DNA from: CAMLFJ01 sp040902305
Lineage (GTDB): Bacteria; Methylomirabilota; Methylomirabilia; Rokubacteriales; CSP1-6
Length of the DNA stretch: 64,000 nucleotides
Direction: 5' to 3'
Assembly (NCBI GenBank): GCA_040902305.1
Contig: JBBDXN010000142.1
Location: 10,772 to 74,771 of the forward strand
In this document: positions 50,566 to 59,900 of the stretch, piece after piece
Position numbering within the stretch: position 1 is the stretch's first letter
How the letters are laid out: every line of letters begins with the position of its first letter
Notes under the pieces: model-generated
What the model saw: only the letters and a program-made list of their open reading frames with translations
Told to the model about the DNA's origin: nothing
The model's database searches: none
Program-made: the position numbers and the translations under genes

Positions 50566-51549
50566 ATGCGGAAAGAGATCAGCGCCGCGATCGGCATCCT
50601 GGACGAGCACCCTGACTGGTCGGCCCGGCTCACCGCCGAGCTGACCCGACGGGGGCTCCCGTGGGAGAAGATCGATCACTCCAACCACGCCTTCGATCCG
50701 CGGGACCGCCGGCCCGCCTACTCGGTCATCGTCAACCGCACGAGCCCCTCGTCCCACACCCGCGGGCACGCGGGGGTGCTCTTCTACACCGAATCGCTGC
50801 TCGCCCACGCCGAGGCGCTCGGGATCCCGGTGATCAACCCGGTGGCGGCCTACCGCTTCGAGAAGTCCAAAGCGCTCCAGCTCGGGCTCTTCGAGCGGCT
50901 GGGCGTGCGCTACCCGCATGCCGTGGTCGTGAACCACCGCGACCAGGCGCTCAAAGCGCTCGACCGCGTGCGTTTCCCGCTCGTGATCAAGCCCAACGTC
51001 GGGGGCTCCGGCGCCGGCATCGTCCGCTTCGCTACGCGGGAAGAGCTCGAGCAGCGTCTCGACACGCTCGATCTTGGCCCCGACGGCACGGCGCTGGTGC
51101 AGGAGTACGTCGAGTCGGAGACGGACGCCATCGTCCGGGTGGAGGTCCTGGACGGCCAGTCCCTCTACGCCATCCGGATCGTCCGGCCGGCCCAATCTGG
51201 CTTCAATCTCTGTCCCGCCGACATTTGCCAGGTGCCCTCCGCGCCACCGGACCCGAGCCTTGGCGCCTGCCCCGTGGAGGCCAAGCCGGGGATGAGCGTG
51301 AGCCGCGTCGACCCGCCGATGGAGGCCATCGACACCGCGATCCGCCTCACGCGCGCCGCATCCATCGATGTGGGCGGGGTGGAGTACCTGGTGGGCAAGG
51401 CCGACGGGAGCATCTACTACTACGACGTCAACGCCACCTCCAACTTCGTCGCCAACGCGCCGGCGGTGGTGGGCTTCGACCCGACGGCCCGTTTCGTGGA
51501 CTACATCCTCCGCGTAGCGCAACGGGCCAACGGGAGGCTGGCGGCGTAG
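50566..51549 (+). CDS. ATP-grasp (RimK-like) ligase, 327 aa
   Basis: ATP-grasp core: FPLVIKPNVGGSGAGIVRF (the P-loop-like Lys/Gly motif), TALVQEYVESETDAIVRVEV and the Mg-site IYYYDVNATSNFV. Similar to RimK/LysX-like carboxylate-amine ligases. A distinct N-terminal domain (DEHPDWSARLTAELTRRG) precedes it. Partner or substrate unknown; stands alone. Confidence 0.88.
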   Translation: MRKEISAAIGILDEHPDWSARLTAELTRRGLPWEKIDHSNHAFDPRDRRPAYSVIVNRTSPSSHTRGHAGVLFYTESLLAHAEALGIPVINPVAAYRFEKSKALQLGLFERLGVRYPHAVVVNHRDQALKALDRVRFPLVIKPNVGGSGAGIVRFATREELEQRLDTLDLGPDGTALVQEYVESETDAIVRVEVLDGQSLYAIRIVRPAQSGFNLCPADICQVPSAPPDPSLGACPVEAKPGMSVSRVDPPMEAIDTAIRLTRAASIDVGGVEYLVGKADGSIYYYDVNATSNFVANAPAVVGFDPTARFVDYILRVAQRANGRLAA

Positions 51550-51620
51550 CTCGTCCTCTACGCCTTCCGGCTCCTCGCCTATCGAGAACCCGCTCGTCAG
51601 CCGATGGGCCGCTCCTGGGT

Positions 51621-52463
51621 TCAGCCCTCGCGGCGCGGGAGGTCGCTGCGGAGCCGCGCGAGCCCGTCCGCTCCGAACTGCTCCAGCGACACACCGAATG
51701 CCCGCGTGAACTCGTCGAAGCGCTCCTCGGATTCCGCGAAGGCTCGGAAGTAATCGAGCACGCGGGGCCAGCTGTGCTGCCGGATCAGGTCGTCGGTCAG
51801 CAGGAACGCCAGCCGGTAGACGAGGTGGCCATCCGGCTCGAGATGACGGGCCTCCCACCCGCGAGGCCGGCCGAGCTCCACCAGGTCGAGCGGCCTGCTT
51901 GCGAGCTCCGGCCACGCCGTGGCGATTTCCCGAAGTGCGAGATCGCGTTCGTGCCGGAACGTCGTACGGCTCAGGCGCTCGAGCACCTGGCAGGCGACCC
52001 AGTCCGCCATGCCTTCGCGAAGCCACTGCTCCGAGCGCCCGCGCCGCCCGCCTGAGAGCTGGTATTGCGCGTGGTGGGCCAGCTCGTGCGCGATCATCGC
52101 CAGCCAGGTGCTGCGCGGCAGATCGCGCATGTCCTCGTCGTTGATGAAGAGCCGGCCGTGTTCCGTGACCGCGATCGAATACTCCGCGATCTTCGCGGCC
52201 TGCTCGGACCCAAGGCCTCCGGTACTGACGAGTCCGTCGGCGTATGCCTCCCGCGTCGGGTAGACAAAAACGGTGAGGGGGCCAGAGAGCGGTATGGCGA
52301 ACTCGCGCACCATGATCCGCGTGATCGTGTGCACGGCTTCCTCGTAGCCCACGATGTCGCCCGGCGCCGCCGGGACCGGAGGCGGATCGGGCCCGATCCA
52401 GAATTGCAGGACGCGGGTCTCGCGTGCACACCCCACCGTCAGCATCGCGCCGAAGGCGAGCAT
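51621..52463 (-). CDS. Zinc metallopeptidase-like lipoprotein, 280 aa
   Basis: Gluzincin motif LAMIAHELAHHAQYQLSGG (HExxH) with downstream WLREGMADWVAC (E-x-x-x-D, third ligand). N-terminal MLAFGAMLTVGCARE contains a lipobox; the signal looks short, so translation may begin at an upstream non-ATG codon (open to about 52490). Outer-membrane or periplasmic lipoprotein of peptidase MA-like clan. Confidence 0.82.
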   Translation of the reverse strand: MLAFGAMLTVGCARETRVLQFWIGPDPPPVPAAPGDIVGYEEAVHTITRIMVREFAIPLSGPLTVFVYPTREAYADGLVSTGGLGSEQAAKIAEYSIAVTEHGRLFINDEDMRDLPRSTWLAMIAHELAHHAQYQLSGGRRGRSEQWLREGMADWVACQVLERLSRTTFRHERDLALREIATAWPELASRPLDLVELGRPRGWEARHLEPDGHLVYRLAFLLTDDLIRQHSWPRVLDYFRAFAESEERFDEFTRAFGVSLEQFGADGLARLRSDLPRREG

Positions 52464-52637
52464 GGCGAAGGCGAGCGCGCGGATCAGTGAGGGGCGGGCT
52501 GGAAACTCACCGGGTTTTCAGGATCGAGTCCAGCTCTGTCGAAGATTTGACACCGCGGGCCAATCTAGCAAGGCCCGACGCGTGTGGTCAAGCGAAGGTC
52601 GTCGAGCTGGAGGGTCGTTCCCCCGCCGTCTGCCCGC

Positions 52638-52670
52638 GCAGGGGCCGCTGACGGAAGGGGCGGCCCCTGC
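52638..52670 (-). terminator. Strong GC hairpin after the CAAKNP gene
   Basis: GCAGGGGCCGC and GCGGCCCCTGC pair over 11 bp around an 11-nt loop; no T-run. Lies 24 bp past the stop at 52694. Confidence 0.6.
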
Positions 52671-52693
52671 GGAGACGGTGCGCCGGTCGCGTC

Positions 52694-52981
52694 CTACCGC
52701 GCTTCGAAGCTCTTCAGCCGGCCCTCATAGGTGTCCTGGCCCGGGATGTACACCCCAGTGGACTCCTTCGACCCCGCGACGCCGGGCCCTCTCATCGGAC
52801 TCTTGGCGGCGCAGGGGTTCTTCGCCGCGCACGGGTTCTTGGCCGCACAGGGCTTCGCGCCCTTCACCGCGGACGGCTCCTTGGACGCGGGCGGGTTCTC
52901 GGTCTGTGCTATCGCGCTGGGTGCCCCGGCCATGACCAGGAGACCGATCGCGGCGACGCTTCTCACGACTCGTCGGTTCAT
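52694..52981 (-). CDS. CAAKNP-repeat exported protein, 95 aa
   Basis: Signal peptide (VRSVAAIGLLVMAGAPSAIA), then ENPPASKEPSAVKGAKPCAA and three NPCAAK units, and a unique tail (GVYIPGQDTYEGRLKSF). Like the other two CAAKNP genes it has a GGAATA promoter just upstream. Function unknown. Confidence 0.8.
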   Translation of the reverse strand: MNRRVVRSVAAIGLLVMAGAPSAIAQTENPPASKEPSAVKGAKPCAAKNPCAAKNPCAAKSPMRGPGVAGSKESTGVYIPGQDTYEGRLKSFEAR

Positions 52982-53018
52982 CCACCTCACCTCCTCGCGC
53001 GAGTCCACATCCTGTCCG

Positions 53019-53047
53019 CTAAACCCGACGAGGCGCCCGCCTATTCC
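53019..53047 (-). promoter_or_regulatory. ECF-type promoter before the third CAAKNP gene
   Basis: GGAATA (53042-53047), 17 bp, GTTTAG (53019-53024), identical in both boxes to the ECF operon promoter at 19563-19591. Confidence 0.68.
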
Positions 53048-53243
53048 ATGATCGCGCGGGTCTGACCGTTGTCGCGGGTTTCTGGTCGCCGTCAACGTGG
53101 TCTCGCTCGAGCGCGCCGGGAGCGTGCAACGCGACACGTTCGCGCTGGGATGACCGAACACCGTCTCGTCACCAGGTGGACGACGCGCCACCTGAGGCGC
53201 GCGAGCGCCGCCTCCAAGGTTCCGACTCGCCGATGGCCGCGGT

Positions 53244-53609
53244 TCACGGCAGCTCCAGTGCCGGCCCGCTGGCCTCCTGGCAACCGGCGGGACGGCCCCG
53301 CCGTGTCTCGACAGCCTCGAGAAACTGCGCGATCGCGCGAAACGCCGCGAGGTCGAGCGCGTAGTACGTGAGGCGCCCCTGATGCCGATCTCTGACCAGA
53401 CCGGCGTCTCTGAGTGCCTTGAGGTGAAACGATAGACGTGACTGGCCGGTGGCGAGGACCGCGGCCAGATGACCAACCGACTCCTCCCCGTCGCGAAGCC
53501 GCTCGATGATCCGGAGGCGTGTCTTGTCGCCCAGGGCCCGGAACCACCGAACGGCCTGGTCCTCGCCGACCGCGGGCGGGGCGCGCATCAGCGCCTCTTG
53601 ATCATTCAC
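53244..53609 (-). CDS. ArsR/SmtB-family regulator, about 120 aa
   Basis: Winged helix: VRWFRALGDKTRLRIIERL, then LAAVLATGQSRLSFHLKALR as recognition helix and RLTYYALDLAAFRAI wing. No ELCVCDL-type Cys motif, so the signal is unknown. The start is uncertain (GTG near 53609 or ATG near 53588). A GGAATA promoter lies upstream at 53742-53770. Confidence 0.88.
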   Translation of the reverse strand: MNDQEALMRAPPAVGEDQAVRWFRALGDKTRLRIIERLRDGEESVGHLAAVLATGQSRLSFHLKALRDAGLVRDRHQGRLTYYALDLAAFRAIAQFLEAVETRRGRPAGCQEASGPALELP

Positions 53610-53741
53610 GCGCTCTGGCTGCTCGTCGCCGCTCGCACCTCGAGAGCTGGCCGATCCACCTGGAGTGACTTCACCCACCATCGTGACCGGTCGCACGCCT
53701 GCCGCAGGATCCTCCCCTCACTCTTCTCGGCTTGCATATCG

Positions 53742-53770
53742 TCCAACACGCTCGGGACTCGAGTTATTCC
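53742..53770 (-). promoter_or_regulatory. ECF-type promoter upstream of arsR-like gene
   Basis: GGAATA (53765-53770), 17 bp, GTTGGA (53742-53747), minus strand. Confidence 0.5.
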
Positions 53771-53821
53771 CGGCGCTCGATCCATCAAGTGCCCTCGATG
53801 AGTCGATCTTGCTCGCCGCGC

Positions 53822-53850
53822 GGAATAAGCCCAGCCCCGCCGGGATTCAG
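53822..53850 (+). promoter_or_regulatory. ECF-type promoter upstream of small HTH gene
   Basis: GGAATA (53822-53827), 17 bp, ATTCAG (53845-53850), divergent from the arsR-side element. Confidence 0.5.
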
Positions 53851-53927
53851 AGGGCGGATGGATGAAGGGCAGATCTTGTCCACGGCGCAGATCGTCGGGC
53901 CCGGGACTCATCAGTGCGGGAGGGAGC

Positions 53928-54146
53928 ATGAACGGAATCACCTCGCCCACACAGTACCCGACCAAGCAGTGGTACACGATCCACCAGGCGGCCCAGCTCC
54001 TCTTCCGCGAGCCAAAAACGATCATGAACCTGCTGTCCAAGCACCAGCTCCCGCGGCGCAAGATCCGCGGCCCGGGCCGCTCGCACCGGCGGATCGTGAT
54101 CCTCTCGCAGGAGACGCTCGAACGTCTGCAGCGGCTCACCTGGTGA
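53928..54146 (+). CDS. Small helix-turn-helix (excisionase/MerR-like) protein, 72 aa
   Basis: GGGAGGGAGC precedes the ATG. QWYTIHQAAQLLFREPKTIM is a winged-helix recognition region, followed by a basic wing (RRKIRGPGRSHRRIVIL). Similar in size to Xis/AlpA-type regulators. No integrase adjoins. Confidence 0.72.
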   Translation: MNGITSPTQYPTKQWYTIHQAAQLLFREPKTIMNLLSKHQLPRRKIRGPGRSHRRIVILSQETLERLQRLTW

Positions 54147-54639
54147 AATCTGCTCGTACGTGAACGGCGCCACCCGCCGCGGCCGGCGCGTGAGAGATGA
54201 TGACCCGCTTCGCCTGGATCAAGCTTTCCCGCTAAATTAAACTGCCACTTCCGTCCCGCCCCCGCGCTCTTCGACGTGGACACCGCCGCATCGCGATCCT
54301 CACGCGCGGCCGTTCGAGCGCCCGAGGCGGTAGACCTCCTGAACATCGCCAAGTCACTGCCCTCGACTGACTTCCCTCCCAAGATTCCCGCGAAGTGTAT
54401 CCCTGGCTCGCGTTGTTCGGCATTGCGCAACGCTGCGAAGCTCGCCGCGTGCCGACCTACGACCACTACGGCCGGACCGCCGTCGGAACCGCGCGCGCGC
54501 AGGCACGGGTGTCTTCGCGACGTTCCGGGCCGCTCACCGCCCGCCCTCGCCCGGTCGACGCGCCACACGCGGCAGCGCCGGCCGCCGGGGCTCAGCTGCC
54601 CTCACCGCCACCTACCACCTACCCAGGAAGGAGACCCCG
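54147..54639. other. Intergenic region before the porin gene
   Basis: No protein-coding signal is convincing. It holds an AT-rich patch near 54225-54245 and the ribosome site AGGAAGGAG before the porin ATG. The porin's promoter is probably here but no match to the GGAATA pattern is seen. Confidence 0.5.
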
Positions 54640-56379
54640 ATGAAGGCAGCCGGTGTCCTCGTTCTCATGCTGGCGATGCTGGTCGCTGCGGCACCACCCG
54701 ACGCGGGCGCCCAGGCACCGGCCCCGAAGGTCACGATCACCGGGCTGATCGACAACGTGGTGAGCTACAGCACGAACCAGGGCCTGAACCTCTCCGACCG
54801 CCTGGGCGGCGGCCTGGCCCAGGAAAGCGACAAGGAGACCTACGCGCGGACCCGCGGCCGGTTCGACATCATCGGGGAGGTCGGCAAGGCCAAGGCGGTA
54901 CTCGGCCTCGAGCTAGACCTCATCTACGGCCAGACGGGCGTGCAGGACACGTGCGGCGGCGTTCCGGCCGGGACGGCGACGGCCACCGGTTGCCGTCCCG
55001 ACGGCACCAGCGGCGGCTTCGACGCCGACAACGACGTCCGTATACCGTTCGAGCTCAAGTGGATGTACGTCGAGTTCCCGTTCAGCGGCTCGGGCTCGCT
55101 CCTGCCCTTCATCCCGGTCGCGGGCACCGCGCGGGTCGGTGGTCAGCCCTATACGACCACCATCAGTGGTAAATCCTCGATCTTCGCCGACAGCGATTTC
55201 GCCGGACTCAACATCGACCTGGCCCCCTCTCCGACCCTCAAGTTTCAGGGCACCTACGCCCAGTTCGAAGAGGCCTCCGTGGGTAGCCAGGGCAACCTGG
55301 CGGCCACCGGTTTCGGCCGCGGCGACGACTGGGGCGCGATCGGCGCCTTCGAGATCAGCCCGACCAAAGAGCTCCGCATCAAGCCCATCGTCGCCTACCA
55401 GGAGTTCGCGGGCACGACCAGCGCCAACCTCCGCGTGGGCACGGGCGGCTACGCGGTGGGCGCCCCCAACTTCCTGCCTAACTCGACGGCCGCGGGGGCG
55501 CAGAACTGCGCTGGTGCCGCCATCGTGGTCCCCTGTCGGGCCACCGAGGAGCGGCGCTACACGGTCGGCCTGGACGCGACCTGGCGCTCCGGCCCCGTGT
55601 ATTTCAATCCCACGTTCTTCTACCAGTTCGGGCAGCGCGAGCGGATCCCCTCGGCCACCGACCCCGGCGTGAGCAGCGCGGCCGGCGCTCAGAGGATCCA
55701 GGTGGCGGACATCAACGCCTGGATCGTGGACCTGCAGGGCGGGTACCAGCTGGGCCCGCTCCTGCTCGAGGCCCGCGCCATGTACACCTCGGGCAACGAC
55801 TCCGAGGATAACCTCAACAAGGGGATCAACTACTACCAGCCCTTCCAGTCCGGCAACTCCTACTGGATCGGCTGGGGTGAAGCCAACACGATCGGCGCCA
55901 TCGACTACCTGCAATCGCTCTACGGTTTCAGCAACTCCCTGTCGCACACCCGCAATATCGGGTATGACCGGTACGGCCGCGCCCAGTTCGCGCTGAGGGC
56001 CCGATACTCCATCACGCCGGCTCTGTCCGTGTACGCCATCGGCTCGCCGGCCTGGGCGGCGAAGAAGGTGGACACCGATCAGGTCATCACCGCCAACGGG
56101 CTGGCAGTCCCGACCGGTGCCACCACGACCCGTCCCGGCTCCCGGGCCGACAAGGGAGACGACCGCTACCTCGGCCTCGGTCTCAGTGCCGGCTTTACCT
56201 GGCGGTTCGCGCCGAATCTGACCTTCGACTGGGTGTATGGTGTCTTCCTGCCCGGCGATGCTTCGGACGTGACCGTCAACCGGGGCACGTTCGCGGGGGG
56301 CGCCGCTAGCACGGACTTCGTCAAGAAGAGCGCGGAGAACACCCATGTGACCAGCGCCCGCGTGAGGTTCGCCTTCTAG
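54640..56379 (+). CDS. Outer-membrane beta-barrel (porin-like) protein, 579 aa
   Basis: Signal peptide (VLVLMLAMLVAAAPPDAGA). The mature part alternates hydrophobic and polar residues with Gly/Ser/Asn-rich loops and begins PKVTITGLIDNVVSYSTNQG. It ends in an aromatic residue (SARVRFAF), the outer-membrane insertion signature. One Cys pair lies in a loop near residues 105-120. Solute unknown. Confidence 0.85.
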   Translation: MKAAGVLVLMLAMLVAAAPPDAGAQAPAPKVTITGLIDNVVSYSTNQGLNLSDRLGGGLAQESDKETYARTRGRFDIIGEVGKAKAVLGLELDLIYGQTGVQDTCGGVPAGTATATGCRPDGTSGGFDADNDVRIPFELKWMYVEFPFSGSGSLLPFIPVAGTARVGGQPYTTTISGKSSIFADSDFAGLNIDLAPSPTLKFQGTYAQFEEASVGSQGNLAATGFGRGDDWGAIGAFEISPTKELRIKPIVAYQEFAGTTSANLRVGTGGYAVGAPNFLPNSTAAGAQNCAGAAIVVPCRATEERRYTVGLDATWRSGPVYFNPTFFYQFGQRERIPSATDPGVSSAAGAQRIQVADINAWIVDLQGGYQLGPLLLEARAMYTSGNDSEDNLNKGINYYQPFQSGNSYWIGWGEANTIGAIDYLQSLYGFSNSLSHTRNIGYDRYGRAQFALRARYSITPALSVYAIGSPAWAAKKVDTDQVITANGLAVPTGATTTRPGSRADKGDDRYLGLGLSAGFTWRFAPNLTFDWVYGVFLPGDASDVTVNRGTFAGGAASTDFVKKSAENTHVTSARVRFAF

Positions 56380-56494
56380 GACCTTCCTGGCGCGGCCGCA
56401 GTGCGCCTCGATCCGGGGGCGCCGGGCGTTACAGGTCCGGCGCCCCTTCGTTCCGGCCCGTTGCTTTACCGGGAAAGGAGAGCACGGGTATCGT

Positions 56495-57304
56495 ATGCGA
56501 GAGAGAACTTTTACCATGAGCATCCCCGCGCGGTGGGCTGGACCGCCGTGCATGCTGCTCCTCGCGACCCTCGTGGGCGGAGCCCTCCTCCTCTGGTCGG
56601 CACCGTCCGCCTCCGCGGTCGAATACCGGCTGCAGGTCGCCAGTGTCTATCCCGAGTCGTTCGCCGCCTTCCTTCGGAGGGGAGAGTACAGTGACGGCGC
56701 CTCTGGCCCAGGTCTGGATCGGCTCGAGGCGAGTCTGGAGCGCGGCCAGTTCCCCCCGGGTGCGCTGCTCTACGACCGCGGCGTCGAGCCCGCCGGGCTG
56801 TCGATGGCGCGGGCATACCGGGCGGTGGCCGTCCCGGCCCGGATCCTGCGGGGAGGGGCGCTCGAGGGCATATGGGACGAGATCCGGTGGGAGGGAAAGC
56901 CCGGCGAACAGAGTGTCTGGGTGATCTCTCCCGGCACTCCGCGACACCAGGAGCTCTACCGGACCGCGCTCAAGGGCGTCGGTCCCCTCCGCCAGTTCCA
57001 GCCCTATGCGCTCCGCCCGAACGGCGTCCGACTCGCGGTGGCAAGCCTCCCACTGAACTTCCTCTGGTCCCTCGAGGGCTCGGAAACCCTCTGGGACAAG
57101 TACCTGTCCCAGTCGCTGGACCTCCAGGGCGGAATCGCGGCCGTAGTAGGTGCGAACCACAACCCGCTATTCGGGGATCAGGTATTCCTCGTCCTCCGTC
57201 AGGCGGAAGCCCCGACCACGTACAAGGCGGTGCTGGTCTGGCGTCGGCGGCCCGGGGTGGATCGCGGCAACCTCGAAGGGCCCGGGAATGACACCTTCCG
57301 TTAG
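56495..57304 (+). CDS. Exported hypothetical protein, 269 aa
   Basis: Signal peptide (MLLLATLVGGALLLWSAPSASA) and a mature part with VEYRLQVASVYPESFAAFLR and GANHNPLFGDQVFLVLRQAE. No family recognised. AGGAGAG precedes the ATG; MSIPARW at 56516 is an alternative. Its end overlaps the next gene by 17 bp, so the two are coupled. Confidence 0.7.
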   Translation: MRERTFTMSIPARWAGPPCMLLLATLVGGALLLWSAPSASAVEYRLQVASVYPESFAAFLRRGEYSDGASGPGLDRLEASLERGQFPPGALLYDRGVEPAGLSMARAYRAVAVPARILRGGALEGIWDEIRWEGKPGEQSVWVISPGTPRHQELYRTALKGVGPLRQFQPYALRPNGVRLAVASLPLNFLWSLEGSETLWDKYLSQSLDLQGGIAAVVGANHNPLFGDQVFLVLRQAEAPTTYKAVLVWRRRPGVDRGNLEGPGNDTFR

Positions 57305-59156
57305 GGGCCTCACAAGGTCGCTGGCCATTCTCCTGTTGCTCCTGGGGACCGCGGGGACCGCGGACAGCCAGCAGGCTCCGCACCCGTTCGGGCCGCTGGT
57401 GGACCAGATCCGTTCCATGTTCCCCAAGGTGGAAGGGGACGTGCTGGAGGCTCAGGGCCAGCGGCTTACCCTGAGCGTGGGTAGGCGGGACGGGCTTAAG
57501 CCCGGCGTCGAGCTCGAGGTATTCCGAGAGGGCCACGAGCTCCGCCATCCCCGGACCGGAGCGCTGCTGGGCCGGACCGAGCAGATTCTGGGACGGGCCG
57601 CGCTGACCGAGGTGCTCGAGGCGTATTCGGTCGCGCAGACCGCCGAGGGCATGGATGTCCGGCCCGGAGACCGGGCGAGGCTCTCGGCCGGAAGGATCAG
57701 GATCACCTTGCTCGCGCTGTCCAGCGGGGTGCGGGATGCTCAGGTGGAGGCGGCCGTCAGGGAGTTCTCAGACGAGCTGACGGCCAGCGGCCGTTTCCAG
57801 GTCATGGCGGGCGATGCCCTGCTCTCCCAGCTTGGCAAGACCAGGAGCGACCTCCCCGTCGAGGCGGTGCTGGAGGGGCGAGGGCTCGAGCAGGCAGCCG
57901 CCCATGCCGGCGTGGAGCAGCTGCTGGTCGTGCTCTTCAAGCGCGTGCAGAACAAGTCGTTCATGGAGGTTCGTTTCTTTCCGCGCGCCGGGGCGGCGCC
58001 GATGCTCTCCACGGCCCTCTTCGTCCCCTCCTCCGTCAAGCCGGCCCCGAAGGAACAGTTCTCGGCCGACCCGCGCGCGCGCCCGACGCCGCAGCCAAAG
58101 CAGCGATCGCTGTTGGCCCGGCTCCTCGGGGGCGACCTCGACGCCGGCACCTACTCGAGCGGCGAGGCCTCGATCCCGCTGCGGGAGGTGGGGCACCTGT
58201 CTTTCCCCGTGCTCGGGCTCGACGCGGCGGTGGCACCCAAGGACCGGGTCCCCCGGGTGGTGCTCACCGACGGCAGCTATGTCCACTTCTACCGACTGGT
58301 GGGCGAGAAGCTCGAGGTGGAGTGGACCTACTCGGCCTGGCAGACCGGGCGAGTGATCTCCGTGCAGCTCATGGATCTCGACGGGGATGGCGCGCTCGAG
58401 GTCGTGGTGAACCGCTACCATCCGCGGCAGGGCTTCGGGCTTACCTCCTTCGTCATCACCATGCGGGACGGCAAGCTCGTCCAGATGGGTGAGGCGACGA
58501 ACGAGATCCTGCTCGCAGTGGACAGACGAGGAGCCGGAGTGAAGGACACCCTCTGGCTTCAGCGATTCACCCCGGACGGCTTCTTCACCGCGGGACACGC
58601 GGAGCGTCTGATCCTGAGGAACGACCGGCTCGTGACAGACGGACGTGTCCGCGTCCCGTGGGACTTCCGGGCGACCGGCACCGTCACGTCCAATATCGCG
58701 GGCAAGGATGGGCCGCGGGCCCTAGTCTATATCGACCCCTTCAGCCGCCTGCGCGTCGCCATCGACGGCGAGGAGCGTTGGCGGTCGGGCACGGCGGTCG
58801 GAGGCAGCCGGCACGTGAAGCTCGAGGTCATCAAGCAGATGGACCAGTCGGGCCGCAGCTTCTTCTATTACATGGAAGGGCCGCCCCTGTCGGTGGACCT
58901 GGACGGAGATGGGATCGAGGAGATCATCGCCCCGATCACCCAGGCGCCCGGGCAGCTGGCGGTGGTCTTCCGCGGCCCGGCTGGCTATCGCCTGCAGAGC
59001 GTCAACACCGGTTTCGAGGGGACGATCACGGGGCTGGGGGGGTTCAGGATGGAGGACCAGGGCACTCCGACGCTCGTCCTGGCGGTCGTCCGCTTCACCG
59101 GCCTCCTGGGAGTCTCGGGGGAGAGCCAAATCATCATGACCGCTCCCCAGGACTAG
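57288..59156 (+). CDS. FG-GAP/VCBS-like exported protein, 622 aa
   Basis: Signal peptide (RSLAILLLLLGTAGTADSQ). An N-terminal part with a FlgT-like layout (GQRLTLSVGRRDGLKPGVEL, then ARLSAGRIRITLLALSSG) is followed by propeller-like repeats with calcium-loop signatures, e.g. LMDLDGDGALEVVVNRY and VDLDGDGIEEIIAPI. Likely a surface or periplasmic structural protein. Start ATG 57288 is inside the preceding gene. Confidence 0.78.
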   Translation: MTPSVRGLTRSLAILLLLLGTAGTADSQQAPHPFGPLVDQIRSMFPKVEGDVLEAQGQRLTLSVGRRDGLKPGVELEVFREGHELRHPRTGALLGRTEQILGRAALTEVLEAYSVAQTAEGMDVRPGDRARLSAGRIRITLLALSSGVRDAQVEAAVREFSDELTASGRFQVMAGDALLSQLGKTRSDLPVEAVLEGRGLEQAAAHAGVEQLLVVLFKRVQNKSFMEVRFFPRAGAAPMLSTALFVPSSVKPAPKEQFSADPRARPTPQPKQRSLLARLLGGDLDAGTYSSGEASIPLREVGHLSFPVLGLDAAVAPKDRVPRVVLTDGSYVHFYRLVGEKLEVEWTYSAWQTGRVISVQLMDLDGDGALEVVVNRYHPRQGFGLTSFVITMRDGKLVQMGEATNEILLAVDRRGAGVKDTLWLQRFTPDGFFTAGHAERLILRNDRLVTDGRVRVPWDFRATGTVTSNIAGKDGPRALVYIDPFSRLRVAIDGEERWRSGTAVGGSRHVKLEVIKQMDQSGRSFFYYMEGPPLSVDLDGDGIEEIIAPITQAPGQLAVVFRGPAGYRLQSVNTGFEGTITGLGGFRMEDQGTPTLVLAVVRFTGLLGVSGESQIIMTAPQD

Positions 59157-59195
59157 CCCTGAACCGAAAGACCTCGTGTGCCGCGCATCACAAAT

Positions 59196-59300
59196 CCCCT
59201 CTCCGCCAGCGGGGGAGAGGGTAGGGTGAGGGGGCCGCTCGTACGCCCCTCCCTCACCCTTGCCCTTGCCATCACCCTCCCAGGGAGGGAGAGGGGATGG
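59196..59300. repeat. REP-like intergenic inverted repeats
   Basis: CCCCTCTCC/GGGGAGAGG forms one hairpin (59196-59220) and GGGTGAGGG/CCCTCACCC a second pairing across it; a third CCCTCCC/GGGAGGG lies near 59276. Typical of CTCTCCC-type interspersed repeats seen between genes of many GC-rich bacteria. Confidence 0.6.
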
Positions 59301-59358
59301 CCGGAGAGCTCTCTTCACTCGCGTGCAACACGCCCCGATTTTCCCTTAAAGGGCTAGC

Positions 59359-59712
59359 TTGCGCCAACCGCACGCGGGATTGGCCGGCAACCGCGACCCC
59401 GCCATCCTCCGAAGCAATCAGGCCTTCGCCCGTTCGGTGTACAGGCTGGCGCTCGTTGCGAGCCTGACCGCCTGCGCCATCGGCGGCCTCACGCCCGAGC
59501 AGGCGCGCGTCTACGACCAGTTCGCCGCCTGCCAGAGCGAGGGCCCCACCGTCCAGCTCGTGGACGTCCACGTAGACGGGCGGTTCACGCTGCGAGGCCG
59601 ACACTCCCGTATCCAATTCGTGAGGCGCTGCCTGTCGGAGCGCTTCGGGTATGGCCGGTGGTCGGATCCGCGAATCTTGGAGGAGCCGGTCGAACCCGGC
59701 GGCGGCCTGTGA
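59359..59712 (+). CDS. Putative small lipoprotein, about 117 aa
   Basis: TTG-start ORF with a late lipobox (VYRLALVASLTACAIGG); the true start may be nearer the lipobox. Mature part has CQSEGPTVQLVDVHVDGRF and RRCLSERFGYGRWSD. No family recognised. Confidence 0.5.
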   Translation: MRQPHAGLAGNRDPAILRSNQAFARSVYRLALVASLTACAIGGLTPEQARVYDQFAACQSEGPTVQLVDVHVDGRFTLRGRHSRIQFVRRCLSERFGYGRWSDPRILEEPVEPGGGL

Positions 59713-59900
59713 GGCCCGACCCGGATACCTCGTGTCATGAGAACTTCCGATTGCAGCTACGCCTTGACCTTGACACCCGCGGCGTTGCCCACCAGAATCT
59801 CTTCATGCCGCGTCGGACCCGGCATTATTGTTGATCGGCGTCTCCTTCCCAGCGCGCGGCCGTCCTTCGCAGACCGAATCGCTTCAAGGAGGCCATTGAC

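Noticed and set aside
54913..56553. 546-codon minus-strand open frame
   Set aside because: Antisense to the porin gene, which has a signal peptide and a C-terminal barrel signature.
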